Shown: positions 35,487-44,420 of the stretch, piece after piece | Layout of the letters: each line of letters opens with the position of its first letter | Numbering within the stretch: position 1 is the stretch's first letter | NCBI RefSeq assembly: GCF_902859695.1 | Contig: NZ_CADIJL010000022.1 | Location: 36,412-100,411, forward strand | Source of the DNA: Achromobacter ruhlandii | Lineage (GTDB): Bacteria; Pseudomonadota; Gammaproteobacteria; Burkholderiales; Burkholderiaceae_B | Direction: 5' to 3' | DNA: 64,000 bases | Position numbers and translations under genes: made by a program | The notes under the pieces: model-generated | The model's database searches: none | Seen by the model: the letters and a program-made list of their open reading frames with translations, nothing else | What the model was told of the DNA's origin: nothing

Positions 35487-36383
35487 TCAGCCCGGGCCGT
35501 CGCTGGCCGCCGCCAGGAGCGCCACGACGACGTCGCTGATGGGGGTGGGAATGCCGTGGGCCCGGCCGCGGCGGGCCACCACGCCATTGCGGATGTCCCA
35601 TTCGAGCGGCCGGCCGGCTTCGCGATCCGCCAGGATCGAGGTGCCCATGTCGGCGGGCGACGCCAGGAATTTGTCGAGGATCGCCCGCGGCACCTCGTCG
35701 CCCAGCGCGGCGCCCTCGGCGCGCGCCACGCTCAGGCACTCCCGCAGATAGCGCAGGGTGAGCGCCGCAATGTCGGCCCGGGCGTACATGCCCGAGCGGC
35801 GCTGGGTAAGCGCCATCAGCCCCGCCGCCGCGTTCTGCAGCAGCTTGCGCCACGCCAGGGATCTGAAATCCGCGGCCCGCTCGACCAGACAGCGGGTGCC
35901 GTGCAGCGCCTCGACGATCACCCGGGACTCGGGGAGGTCCGGCACGCTCAGGCGCGCCTCGCCGCGCAGCCGCACCGACCCGTCGGGTTGCGCTTGCGCG
36001 GGAAACCAGACGATGGCGGGCACGACCCGCCCGCCGGGGCAATGCGGGCTCACCCGTTCCACCTGCTCCACGCCATTCTGCAGCGCGCACACGATGGTGC
36101 GCGGCCCGGACAGCGCGGCGAGCCAGGGCGCGGCGGCCTCGGTCTGCGTTGCCTTGACCGCGAGAAACACGAGATCGACCGTGCGTTCAAGCCGCGCGGG
36201 ATCCGCCAGCACGGGACCGGGAACGGTGATGCGGCGGTCGCCGGCCTGCAACGCCAGATGATCGCGCGGCGTGCGGCCGCACAGCAGCGGCGCGCGGCCG
36301 GCTTCATGCAGCGCCGCGGCGATCGTGGTGCCGATGGCGCCCGGGCCGACAACAGCAACGGACGCAAGGTTTTCTGTATCCAT
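35487..36383 (-). CDS. ketopantoate reductase family oxidoreductase (PanE/ApbA)
   Basis: 298-aa NADPH-dependent 2-dehydropantoate 2-reductase-family protein. The dinucleotide motif VAVVGPGAIGTTIAAALHEAG is at the N-terminus; the catalytic lysine region is AWRKLLQNAAAGLMAL, and DREAGRPLEWDIRNG matches the family's substrate-contact segment. ATG 36383 begins just before the Rossmann fold; an upstream extension to 36476 is not family-like. It is divergent from an RpiR regulator with which it shares a palindromic operator. It may be a catabolic paralogue rather than the housekeeping pantothenate enzyme. Confidence 0.9.
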   Translation of the reverse strand: MDTENLASVAVVGPGAIGTTIAAALHEAGRAPLLCGRTPRDHLALQAGDRRITVPGPVLADPARLERTVDLVFLAVKATQTEAAAPWLAALSGPRTIVCALQNGVEQVERVSPHCPGGRVVPAIVWFPAQAQPDGSVRLRGEARLSVPDLPESRVIVEALHGTRCLVERAADFRSLAWRKLLQNAAAGLMALTQRRSGMYARADIAALTLRYLRECLSVARAEGAALGDEVPRAILDKFLASPADMGTSILADREAGRPLEWDIRNGVVARRGRAHGIPTPISDVVVALLAAASDGPG

Positions 36384-36452
36384 GGAGGGGCCTTCAATGG
36401 CGGCGTGGCGGAGCGGCTGCGCGAGCGGGCTTGCGTGTTCGGGGGTGGTTAC

Positions 36453-36464
36453 GTAATATATTAC
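36453..36464. promoter_or_regulatory. 12-bp perfect palindrome, probable RpiR operator
   Basis: GTAATATATTAC is a perfect palindrome just upstream of the RpiR start (36467) and overlapped by a second palindrome TTACGTAA. It resembles the TGTAAT-N-ATTACA sites of RpiR/HexR-family regulators, so autoregulation and joint control of the divergent reductase are likely. Confidence 0.6.
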
Positions 36465-36466
36465 AC

Positions 36467-37351
36467 ATGAAATCAAGTAACGGTAATGAAATTTCAGAAA
36501 GCGAGGGGCGGCTCGGGCAATGGATCGGCGCGATTCAGGCCCGCAGTGGCGATCTTGCCGCCAGCGAGGCGAAGGTGGTCGCGCTTCTGCTTGCCGATCC
36601 CTTGTTCGTCGGCGCCAGCACGGCGGCGCAGGTGGCCGCCCGTGCCGGCGTGTCGCCGCCGAGCGTGGTCCGCGCCGCGCGCGCCATTGGTTTCGGCGGG
36701 TTCACCGAGCTCAAGCTGGAGATCGCTCGCGCGCGCGGCACGACCCGGTTCTTCGCGCCGCCTGAAGCGCTGGCCGCGGACGCGCCGTCGGCCGCCGTGC
36801 TGCAGACTTCCATCCGCGCGGGCGCCGACGCCCTGACGGCGCTGGGCGGCGCCCTTGACCTCGCCGCATTCGACACGGCGGTCGGCAAGATCCTGTCCGC
36901 GCGGCAGGTGCTCGCATTCGGGGCAGGCCCGTCCGCGACGGTCGCCGCCGATGCCGTGTTCCGGCTGCGCGCGGTTGGCGTGATGACCCTCGGTATCCAG
37001 GACCACCTGTCGGCCATGATCGCGACGCGTCTGCTCGGCCCGGGCGATGCGGTGATCGCGGTCAGCTCGACCGGGCGCACCGAGACCACGCTTGCCATCG
37101 CCGATGCGGCGACCTCCGCCGGGGCCGCGCTCATCGCCATCACCAACCAGTACGGCACGCCGTTGGCGAACCTGGCCGATATTGCGCTGGTCGTCGGCGG
37201 CGCGCCCCTGCCGGCGCAGATGGCCGCGGCGGGCAGCCGGTTGGCTCAGCTGGTTGTCATCGACGCGCTGGTGGCCGCCCTGGCCCTGCGCGACCCGCAG
37301 CGCAGCCGCAAGGCAGAGCGCGCGGGCATCGACCTGCCCGATCTCTCCTGA
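36467..37351 (+). CDS. MurR/RpiR-family regulator with SIS domain
   Basis: 294 aa. N-terminal RpiR HTH (about 15-85, STAAQVAARAGVSPPSVVRAARAIGF split over the recognition helix) and a C-terminal SIS sugar-phosphate domain (about 125-250, VLAFGAGPSATVAADA and IAVSSTGRTETTLA). ATG 36467 follows the palindromic operator directly. Such regulators sense phosphosugars or related acids. It overlaps the start of the EamA transporter gene by one base, so regulator and transporter form an operon. Confidence 0.93.
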   Translation: MKSSNGNEISESEGRLGQWIGAIQARSGDLAASEAKVVALLLADPLFVGASTAAQVAARAGVSPPSVVRAARAIGFGGFTELKLEIARARGTTRFFAPPEALAADAPSAAVLQTSIRAGADALTALGGALDLAAFDTAVGKILSARQVLAFGAGPSATVAADAVFRLRAVGVMTLGIQDHLSAMIATRLLGPGDAVIAVSSTGRTETTLAIADAATSAGAALIAITNQYGTPLANLADIALVVGGAPLPAQMAAAGSRLAQLVVIDALVAALALRDPQRSRKAERAGIDLPDLS

Positions 37352-38214
37352 TGCCGCCCGCCGTTGTCGCAATGGTTCTTGTCGCGGCAATGGCCCACGC
37401 GGCGTGGAACCTGGCCTCGAAGTACAAGCGGGGGGACACCTTGCTGTTCGTCTGGGCCTATACCTGCGTGTCGGCGCTGTGGTGCCTTCCGATCGCGCTC
37501 GTCCTCATGGCGTCGGGCCAGCAGGCCTTCGATGGGCGGCTCGCGGCGGGCGCGGCCGTCTCGGCGGCGTTGCACATCGCCTACTCCCTGACCCTGCAGG
37601 CCGGATACGACCGCGCCGAACTGGGCGTCGTCTATCCGGTGGCCCGCGGCACGGGGCCGATGCTCACGATGTTGTTCGCCGTGTTCCTGCTGGGGGAGCG
37701 GATCGATACGGTTGCCGTGCTGGGCGCGCTTCTCATCGTCGCGGGCATCCTCGTCGTCACCGGCAATCCGTTCAGCGGCCAGCGCCGGCGCCCCTTGCCG
37801 GGCTTGCTGTGGGGCACCGCGACCGGCGCCGCCATCGCCAGCTACACGCTGTGGGACAGCTATTCGATGACCTCGTGGCACTTGGCGCCCGTGAGCTACT
37901 ACGCCGGCACGCTGTTGCTGCAGGGCCTGGCGCTGACCCCGCTTGCGCTGCGCCGCCGCCATCGGATTGCCGCCGCCCTGCGCGTCGATCGCGTGCCGAT
38001 CCTCATCGTGGCCGTGTTTTCCCCGCTGGCCTACCTGCTTGTTCTCACCGCCATGCAGCGCGCGCCGGTGGCGCTTGTCGCGCCCTTGCGCGAGTCATCG
38101 ATCATTGTCGGCGCGTTGCTCGCGTACTGGCTTTTCCGCGAAAACCATCTTGCCCGTCGTATCGCGGGCGCGGTGGTGGTGTTGGTCGGGATCATCGCGA
38201 TCAGTTGGGGGTGA
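37351..38214 (+). CDS. EamA/DMT-family transporter
   Basis: 287-aa ten-TM drug/metabolite transporter with the EamA duplication. VVYPVARGTGPMLTMLFAVFLLGE closes the first half and the second ends with LVAPLRESSIIVGALLAYWLF. ATG overlaps the stop of the RpiR gene by one base (TGATG). Probably an exporter of the metabolite sensed by RpiR or handled by the divergent ketopantoate-reductase-like enzyme; substrate unknown. Confidence 0.9.
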   Translation: MPPAVVAMVLVAAMAHAAWNLASKYKRGDTLLFVWAYTCVSALWCLPIALVLMASGQQAFDGRLAAGAAVSAALHIAYSLTLQAGYDRAELGVVYPVARGTGPMLTMLFAVFLLGERIDTVAVLGALLIVAGILVVTGNPFSGQRRRPLPGLLWGTATGAAIASYTLWDSYSMTSWHLAPVSYYAGTLLLQGLALTPLALRRRHRIAAALRVDRVPILIVAVFSPLAYLLVLTAMQRAPVALVAPLRESSIIVGALLAYWLFRENHLARRIAGAVVVLVGIIAISWG

Positions 38215-38217
38215 TCG

Positions 38218-38243
38218 GCGCCGCCCGTCCCCGGGGGCGGCGC
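38218..38243. terminator. hairpin between convergent EamA and LysR genes
   Basis: GCGCCGCCC/GGGCGGCGC perfect 9-bp GC stem with an 8-base loop, four bases after the EamA stop and between convergent genes. No T-run follows. Confidence 0.5.
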
Positions 38244-38369
38244 AGCTTGCGAGGATTCTGCGCAGCGCATGCGCGCCGGTCTGATCGCCTCGAAAGGCGG
38301 AGCGTTCCAGCCATTTGAGAATATGCATGCGCGTCGCAAGGCATGCGCGCGCATTCGCCGATCCCGCGT

Positions 38370-39251
38370 TCAGGCCCCCGGGGAATGTGCCGCGCTGGAG
38401 GATTCAGACAGCATCATGTCGGCGATGTCCAGCATCGCCCGCAAGCGATCCATGTGCCGCAGATCCTGGTGATAGCCTACCCAGATGTCCCGAGTTGGCG
38501 GTTGATCGGGCGTGTGGATGCGTTGTAATCCAGGCACCGCATCACCGAGCGCCCTGGGCAGCACCGCGATGCCCATGTCCCTCAGGCACATCTGCGCCTG
38601 GACCGAACGGTTGGTGCTGGTGAATGCGCGTCGGCAGCGCGGAAACCGTTCCAGTACCCACGCCACGTCGGGGAAATGCGATTGCGCGGTATTCATGAGA
38701 ATGACCCCGACGGATGCGGGATCATCGCCCAGTGCCTGGGCGGTTGCCATCGACCCATACACCCCATATGAAATCCGCATCAGGCGGCGCTGAACGATAT
38801 CCGGTTCGCTGAACGGCACGATGCGAAAGGCCACGTCGGCCTCCCGGCGCGAGAGATCTAGCAACCGATGGCTGGCAATCACTTCCGGCACGACAGCGGG
38901 ATGACGGCGCGTCAGCTCGACCAGGACGGGTGCCAGGACGTAGCCCGCGAACCAGTCCGCTGACGAGATCCGCAGAATGCCTTCAAGACGTTGGTCATTG
39001 CCGGTCAGGCGCCTTTCCATGGACAGCGCGGAATCCTCCATGGACTCCGCCAGCGCCCGCACGGTGTCGCCGGCATCCGTGAGGACCAGTCCGTCCTTTG
39101 TTCGACGAAAGAGCGGTTGCCTGGCTTCGTCCTCCAGCACCTTGATCCGGCGGCCCACTGTCGGATGGCTCACGCCCAGCGCCCGGGCGGCCTCGCCGAA
39201 GGACCCGCCGCGGGCGACTGCCAGGAAGATGCGGACGTCGTTCCATTCCAT
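38370..39251 (-). CDS. LysR-family transcriptional regulator
   Basis: 293 aa with N-terminal HTH (FLAVARGGSFGEAARALGVSH, then HPTVGRRIKVLEDEARQPLF) and a substrate-binding domain (ILRISSADWFAGYVLAPVL onward). Composition and the short C-terminal tail are normal. Divergent from a DHA2-type MFS gene that is frameshifted; the AT-rich gap holds palindromes that could be its operators. Confidence 0.92.
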   Translation of the reverse strand: MEWNDVRIFLAVARGGSFGEAARALGVSHPTVGRRIKVLEDEARQPLFRRTKDGLVLTDAGDTVRALAESMEDSALSMERRLTGNDQRLEGILRISSADWFAGYVLAPVLVELTRRHPAVVPEVIASHRLLDLSRREADVAFRIVPFSEPDIVQRRLMRISYGVYGSMATAQALGDDPASVGVILMNTAQSHFPDVAWVLERFPRCRRAFTSTNRSVQAQMCLRDMGIAVLPRALGDAVPGLQRIHTPDQPPTRDIWVGYHQDLRHMDRLRAMLDIADMMLSESSSAAHSPGA

Positions 39252-39261
39252 ACCAAGCCTT

Positions 39262-39318
39262 CCTGTACAAAAATGTTCAAAAAATATACAGGAATGTCAG
39301 TACCCGAACAATATTGTT
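39262..39318. promoter_or_regulatory. AT-rich control region with two inverted repeats
   Basis: CCTGTA (39262-39267) and TACAGG (39287-39292) form a 6-bp inverted repeat with a 19-bp spacer, and AACAATATTGTT (39307-39318) is a perfect 12-bp palindrome. They sit between the LysR and MFS start codons in unusually AT-rich DNA and probably include the promoters. Confidence 0.5.
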
Positions 39319-39388
39319 TGGATCATCATGCGGCTCCATGCTCAACCGGCCGCGCGCTCTTGCAAGCCGCGCCCTGAAGAATCGCACC

Positions 39389-40791
39389 ATGACTACTTTT
39401 ACTCAGGCCACCGCGACGCCGGCCCCTGACGCTAGTCGCTGGCTCGCCTTGGCCGTCCTGTTGACGGGCACGCTCCTGCCGCCCTTGGATTTCTTCATCG
39501 TTAATGTGGCGCTGCCCGCCATACGGACGGACCTGCAAGCTTCCTCCGACGTCTCGCAGCTGGTGATCTCGGTGTACGCGGCGGCCTATGCCGTCACCCT
39601 GATCCTGGGCGGGCGTCTGGGAGACCTCTATGGCCGCAAGCGCGTGTTCATGGCGGGCATGCTCGGCTTTGGCGCCGCGTCGGCGTTGTGCGGTCTGGCG
39701 CCGTCGCCGGGCATGCTGATCGCCGGCAGACTGCTGCAAGGGATATCGGCCGCGATCATGGCGCCGCAATCATTGGCGTCGATCCACGCCATCTTTCCCC
39801 CAAGCGAGAAGAACCGCGCGTTGAGCCTGTACGGCGCCACATTCGGCCTGGCGTCCGTGGGCGGCCAACTGCTCGGGGGTGTGCTGGTCTCGACCAGTCC
39901 ATGGGGGCTGGGGTGGCGCGGCGTCTTCCTGATCAACCTTCCCATCATCATGCTTGCCATTCCAGCCGCGATGAGACTGCTGCGTGAAAGCCGGGCCGAA
40001 CGCTCGCCGCGCCTGGACGTGCGAGGGGCGATGCTGCTGGCGGGCGGCCTGCTGGCGCTCGTGGTTCCGCCTATCGAAGGACAGCAACACCGCTGGCCGT
40101 GGTGGTGCACGGCGCCGCTGGCTTTGAGCGTGCCGTTGTTGTGGATCTTCTGGCGGCACGAGAAGGCACAGGAGCGCGCCGGCGGAACGCCGCTGGTTCT
40201 GCCCTCGCTTCTGGCCGCGCGAGGACTGCGACGCAGTCTGGCATCAACGTTCTTCTTCTATGCGCTCGCCGCGTTCTTCCTGGTGTTCGCCGTGTACGAA
40301 CACGCCGGCCTCGGCCATGATGCGTTGACGGCCGGCCTGGCCATCCTGCCGCTTGGCATCGGGTTCTTCCTCGGCCCGTTCTGCGGCCCGCGCATCGCCC
40401 GGCGTATGGGCCCGCGCGCCGCCGGGTTTGGCATGGTGCTGGAGGTGCTCGGCCTGCTCATGGTGGCGGCGCTGGCTTTCGCTGGGGCGTCGTCCTGGCT
40501 CGCGCCGCCCTTGTTCCTGATTGGCGCGGGGCAAGGCATCGCCCTTCCCGCGCTGGTGCGCCTGAACGTTGACCATGTGGAAACACGCTGGGCGGGGCTG
40601 GCCTCGGCCTGGTGAACGCCACCTTGCAGATCAGCGCCGCGGTAAGCGTGGCGGTGTTCGGCGGTCTGTTCATCGCGATCGCGCCTGATGGCGCAAGCGC
40701 GCAGGCCGTGCGGCTGGCTTTTGCAGCGGCTTCATTGGCCATGGCCGCGTCGCTGGCGCTGGCCGCCGCGCTGAGTTGGGAGCGCCGATAG
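39389..40791 (+). pseudogene. DHA2-type MFS transporter, frameshifted near the C-terminus
   Basis: The first frame (39389-40615, about 408 aa) has 12 or more TM segments, with LPPLDFFIVNVALPAI and GRLGDLYGRKRVF motifs of DHA2 exporters. It stops at TGA 40613 after GLASAW. The next frame continues the expected last two helices without a break (NATLQISAAVSVAVFGG to LSWERR, stop at 40791). Family members read GLASG(L/M)VN here, so one G appears missing near 40606-40610. The protein is either truncated, rescued by frameshifting, or the base is a sequencing error. Divergent from a LysR regulator. Confidence 0.8.
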
Positions 40792-40813
40792 GTCTCGGTC
40801 AGCCAAAGGTCCA

Positions 40814-41230
40814 TCACACCCATAGCCGGTACAACCAGAACGATTCATCCTCTGCGAATCGTCGCGCAAATTCGCAGGGCGAAAAGCCTGTGATGCGCTT
40901 CACCGCGCGGCTCAAATGCGCTTGGTCGGCGAAGCCTTCGTCGTGAGCGATTGCGGCCCAATCCAGAGACCTTCCGGCCTCGAATTGTGCGCGGGCATTG
41001 AAGAACAAGCCTTCGGTCTTGACGAGGGATTGCCATTCTCGCAATGAGCGGCCGTCGCACGGCATCGAATCCTGGGGCCCAGAGCTTGGCGCGGGATGAG
41101 CTGCGGCGCGTGCTGCAAGGCAATGCGTCCAGCTTCGAGGCATGTCAGGAAGCCAATTATCTCGTCCAAACGATCAAGGAGGCGATGAGGCTCTACCCCC
41201 TTGGCGCCGATGCGCATGAGTCGGCCACGG
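40814..41230 (-). pseudogene. remnant of an AraC-family regulator
   Basis: The last 75 residues read as an AraC-type second HTH and tail (LDWAAIAHDEGFADQAHLSR, then RITGFSPCEFARRF and ESFWLYRLWV). Upstream the reading frame changes near 41060-41090: HRLLDRLDEIIGFLTCLEAGR lies in another frame. The N-terminal sensor domain is missing. This is a truncated, frameshifted gene wedged between the broken MFS gene and the MocR gene. Confidence 0.65.
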
Positions 41231-41248
41231 GAATAGATGGTCTACGAC

Positions 41249-42667
41249 TTAACGAGACGCAACGATTCTTGCAAGCGTCGCGCATGCGCTGCCTATGTTG
41301 TCGTTGTGCAGGTTCGTCACGCTGAGCAGCAAGCCCCGTTGCGCGTGAGCGCGTCCAAGGTGCCAAGCGGAGAGCGCCGAGGGCGCGAGGCCATGTGCGC
41401 GGGCGATGCGCACCACGGCCACGTCGTCGGCAGTCTGTTGCAGCGGTGCGATCACGCCCAGGCCAGCGGCCAGCGCGCCCGGCAGAAACCTGCCAACGTG
41501 CATTAGCGCGAGGTTGCGCCGCTCGGTATAGAGAGCCTTCATCTGCCGCAGGTGCCGCAGGAAGTGCCCATTGGATAGAAACTCCGTAACAGCCAACTGG
41601 GTAGTCCGGTTCGGTGCCGGCGCCAGCACGGCGGCAACCTCGACCAGACGTTCCGCCAGCGAACGTGGGGCGACGACGAAGCCGAGGCCAAGCGCCGGGC
41701 TGAGCGTCTTGCTGAACGACCCGATGTGGACCACGCGTTCGGCGCCAGCGCCTGAGGCAAGGGCCGGTGCCGCCCGCCCGTCGAGCTGAAGTTCGCCGAG
41801 ATAGTCATCTTCGATGATCCAGGCGCCGCTTGAGGTCGCCCAGTCGAGCAAGGCGCGTCGTCGTGCGCGCGACAGGGTCACGCCTAGTGGTGCGTGTTGG
41901 CCTGGGGTGACCAGGGCCAGCATGGCGTCTGGCGCGCGGGCGATGCCATCTTCCACGCGCAGCCCCTCGGCGTCGACGAGCACAGGCTCGAGCGTGGCGC
42001 CGATCAGCTCGAGTCCGCGTCTTCCCAGCGGATAACCTGGCTCTTCGATCCACGCCTTGCGCCCGTGAGCGCGTAGCGCCGTCAGGGCAAGCAGCAGGCC
42101 CTGACGGTATCCACCGGTGATGATGATTTGATCGGGCTGGCATTGCATTTGCCGGCTAATGGCAAGGTGGCTCGCGATCCGGGCTCGCAGCATAGGCTCG
42201 CCTCGCGGGTCAGCGTAGGTCGTGTCAGTGATGGCGTCGTCGCGTACCGCACGCGCTCGCATACGGCCCCATAGCTTGGCCGGAAACGCGTCATGAGCGG
42301 GGACGCCCATTTGGAACGGCAGCGGGGCGCTCGAGAATGGACGGGTGAAAGCCGCCAAAGGCCTGTCGACTGGCACGTCGTCGACCGCTTCGATCGTGGA
42401 CGGCCGAGTGCACACCCGCGTTCCTGCGGGCCCGGCTCCGAAGACCAGGTTCTCGGCGATCAGCCGATCGTAAGCCACGCGGATGGTGCCGCGCGCGACG
42501 CCAAGCTGCGCGGCGAGATCCCGACCGGATGGCAAACGCTGTCCTGGCGCAAGCCGGCCGTCGAGGATTGCCTGTCGGAGGCTCGCGTGTATCTGGTCGC
42601 CGATTGGCGCGACGGCGGATCGGTCCACCTGGATGGATAGCACATCTGGCGTATATGGTTCAGTCAT
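41249..42667 (-). CDS. MocR/PdxR-family regulator (GntR HTH + aminotransferase domain)
   Basis: 472 aa. GntR-type winged HTH (about 20-85, LPSGRDLAAQLGVARGTIRV) is joined by a linker to a fold-type I aminotransferase-like domain (about 115-470). The PLP-binding lysine lies in HIGSFSKTLSPALGLGF, and IIEDDYLGELQ gives the pyridine-N Asp. MocR proteins use PLP or PLP-adducts to control a divergent gene; here the divergent gene encodes an AhpD-like protein. GC is lower than upstream DNA. Confidence 0.92.
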   Translation of the reverse strand: MTEPYTPDVLSIQVDRSAVAPIGDQIHASLRQAILDGRLAPGQRLPSGRDLAAQLGVARGTIRVAYDRLIAENLVFGAGPAGTRVCTRPSTIEAVDDVPVDRPLAAFTRPFSSAPLPFQMGVPAHDAFPAKLWGRMRARAVRDDAITDTTYADPRGEPMLRARIASHLAISRQMQCQPDQIIITGGYRQGLLLALTALRAHGRKAWIEEPGYPLGRRGLELIGATLEPVLVDAEGLRVEDGIARAPDAMLALVTPGQHAPLGVTLSRARRRALLDWATSSGAWIIEDDYLGELQLDGRAAPALASGAGAERVVHIGSFSKTLSPALGLGFVVAPRSLAERLVEVAAVLAPAPNRTTQLAVTEFLSNGHFLRHLRQMKALYTERRNLALMHVGRFLPGALAAGLGVIAPLQQTADDVAVVRIARAHGLAPSALSAWHLGRAHAQRGLLLSVTNLHNDNIGSACATLARIVASR

Positions 42668-42724
42668 CTTGGGTCAGTCGTTTCCGCAGTTTTTGGGCCT
42701 ATTGTTCCGATACCCGGTGGAGTA

Positions 42725-42741
42725 ATGTCCGCTTATGACAT
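42725..42741. promoter_or_regulatory. inverted repeat in the MocR/AhpD gap
   Basis: ATGTC-N7-GACAT, a perfect 5-bp inverted repeat between the divergent MocR and carboxymuconolactone-decarboxylase-family genes; possible MocR operator. Confidence 0.35.
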
Positions 42742-42824
42742 GGATCGAGGCCGAAGTCGATAGGCGGCCTGTGGGGCGCGCCGGCCTCGATTCTACGAAT
42801 CTTCAACGAGAGGAAAGAACTGTG

Positions 42825-43271
42825 ATGACCCGCTTGAACTGGCAAGAGATCGCGCCTGAAGGCGCGAAGGCACTTTTCGGTATCCACCACTACGTCACGA
42901 AGAAGACGAACCTCCCTGAGGAACTCGTGCATCTGGTATTCCTCCGTGTTTCGCAAATCAACGGCTGCGCACACTGCATCGACATGCACAGTCGCGATCT
43001 CAGGAAAACCATGTCGATAGATAAGATCAATTTGATACCGGTATGGGACGAGGTGCACCATCTGTTCTCCGAGCAGGAGCGCGCCGCGCTGGCCTGGGCT
43101 GAGGAGGTGACCCGTGTCGGCGAGACGCACGCCTCTGATGGGGCGTATGCTGCCGCCTCGGCACATTTCGCGCCCAAAGATCTGGTTGACCTCACGATCA
43201 CGATCGCGGCGATGAACGCGTTCAATCGACTGGGAGCGCCATTTCGGCTTCCTGTCGCTGCACAGTCGTGA
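42825..43271 (+). CDS. carboxymuconolactone decarboxylase/AhpD-family protein
   Basis: 148-aa AhpD-like protein. The redox motif is INGCAHCIDMH with C48 and C51, followed by the conserved His55, as in alkylhydroperoxidase D. It probably acts as a thiol-dependent peroxidase or reductase. ATG 42825 was chosen with GAGAGGAAAG upstream (GTG 42822 is possible). Divergent from a MocR regulator, a pairing often seen for this family. Confidence 0.92.
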   Translation: MTRLNWQEIAPEGAKALFGIHHYVTKKTNLPEELVHLVFLRVSQINGCAHCIDMHSRDLRKTMSIDKINLIPVWDEVHHLFSEQERAALAWAEEVTRVGETHASDGAYAAASAHFAPKDLVDLTITIAAMNAFNRLGAPFRLPVAAQS

Positions 43272-43538
43272 TCTGTTCTCCGCTCGCAGATTGGAAGTGA
43301 GGCTTCACGGCGACCCAAAGCGGTCCTTGTGCCTTGCAGCTGCCGCTCACCAATGTTCGCGGGGCGTCTTAGAGCATTTGACCTGCGTAAGAACACCGTT
43401 GTCGTGGGCCGTGTCGCGGCAAGGCACGAAGACCCGGGCATTGCCGCGTTCCAGACCCTTCCCGGGCCGTGGGATCCAGACGGATCGGAATGTTCGAGGT
43501 GTGCCGCAGGCACTGACGCGCGCGATAGGGAGGCGGGC

Positions 43539-43973
43539 TCAACATAAGCCCTGATTGCGGTACTCGCCCGGTGCGCCCAGCACGGCGCAGAACTTGTGGT
43601 TTTCACCGGAATAGGTGTGCTTGGCGTGGATGGTCAGCGTGCCACCGGCCAACCCGACCTTCTTCGGATTGCAAGACCAGAAGCCGTTGGAGATTTCGTC
43701 GTACGACGCCCTGGCGACCAGGCGCGGCGGTTGCCCGGGCTGTTTCTTTCCGGATGACGTAGTAGCCAGCCACTCGATCCAAACACGGCAGCTCACATGC
43801 TCGAAGCCCACGTTTTCTATGATCACCCGGTAGGAGCCCTGGCCGTCGCTGGAATGCCAACTTCCGCCCGTCAGCGTCCCCAGGAGCTCCGCTTGATCCG
43901 CGTCAGTCTCCGCGACGCAGGGAGCCGCCCCCAGGAACGAAAGGCTCAGCAACGCTGCTGCAAGAATTTTCAT
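43539..43973 (-). CDS. secreted hypothetical protein
   Basis: 144 aa with a clear signal peptide (MKILAAALLSLSFLGAAPCVA, split by the cleavage near VAE). The mature part has four cysteines (SCRVW, WSCNPKK, KFCAV, terminal C) that could form disulfides in the periplasm, and a beta-rich composition. Not recognised. The ATG at 43973 was chosen for the signal peptide; an upstream ATG at 44114 adds a second hydrophobic stretch. The ribosome-binding site is weak. Confidence 0.6.
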   Translation of the reverse strand: MKILAAALLSLSFLGAAPCVAETDADQAELLGTLTGGSWHSSDGQGSYRVIIENVGFEHVSCRVWIEWLATTSSGKKQPGQPPRLVARASYDEISNGFWSCNPKKVGLAGGTLTIHAKHTYSGENHKFCAVLGAPGEYRNQGLC

Positions 43974-44420
43974 GGTTCGGATTGCCTGTCGAGAAGCGGC
44001 GTGAAAGAAGTGATGGAAGACGCGACGGCGTTTTATGGACTCGATGACAAGCATAACCGGCAGGGGTTGGAGCAAGGCGCATCCGAAGTCGAGGAGCGGG
44101 CGGAGGAATGCCATGTCCGATGAACCCGTGCTACCGAGTGAATGAGTCCAATCTCGCTGGGTTCCTGATTTAAAGGAATTCGAGTTTCCACCTTCAATGA
44201 ACTTCGACGCGGGCGGATTGCGAACTTGAGACGAGGCTCCAATTGGGACAAACCCGCGCGCAGGGCCCGGTTCGTGCCGAATTTCCCCGTATCAAAGGTT
44301 TTTCCTATGGGCCCATCGCAATCCCGTATTTGAGCCGTATACGTGAGCCGCCTACCATTTCTAGACATGCCCAGAACGGGCAGAAGGGCGCGTTCAGTCG
44401 TCGAATCAGGGGAAATAACT
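43974..44420. other. 447-bp gap without a convincing gene
   Basis: More AT-rich than the flanks. No coding frame with a ribosome-binding site was found. It should hold the promoter of the Bug gene at 44421; no clear operator was recognised. Confidence 0.5.

Noticed and set aside
43272..43538. Gene in the gap after the AhpD-like gene
   Set aside because: Short frames on both strands have no ribosome-binding site or recognisable domain.
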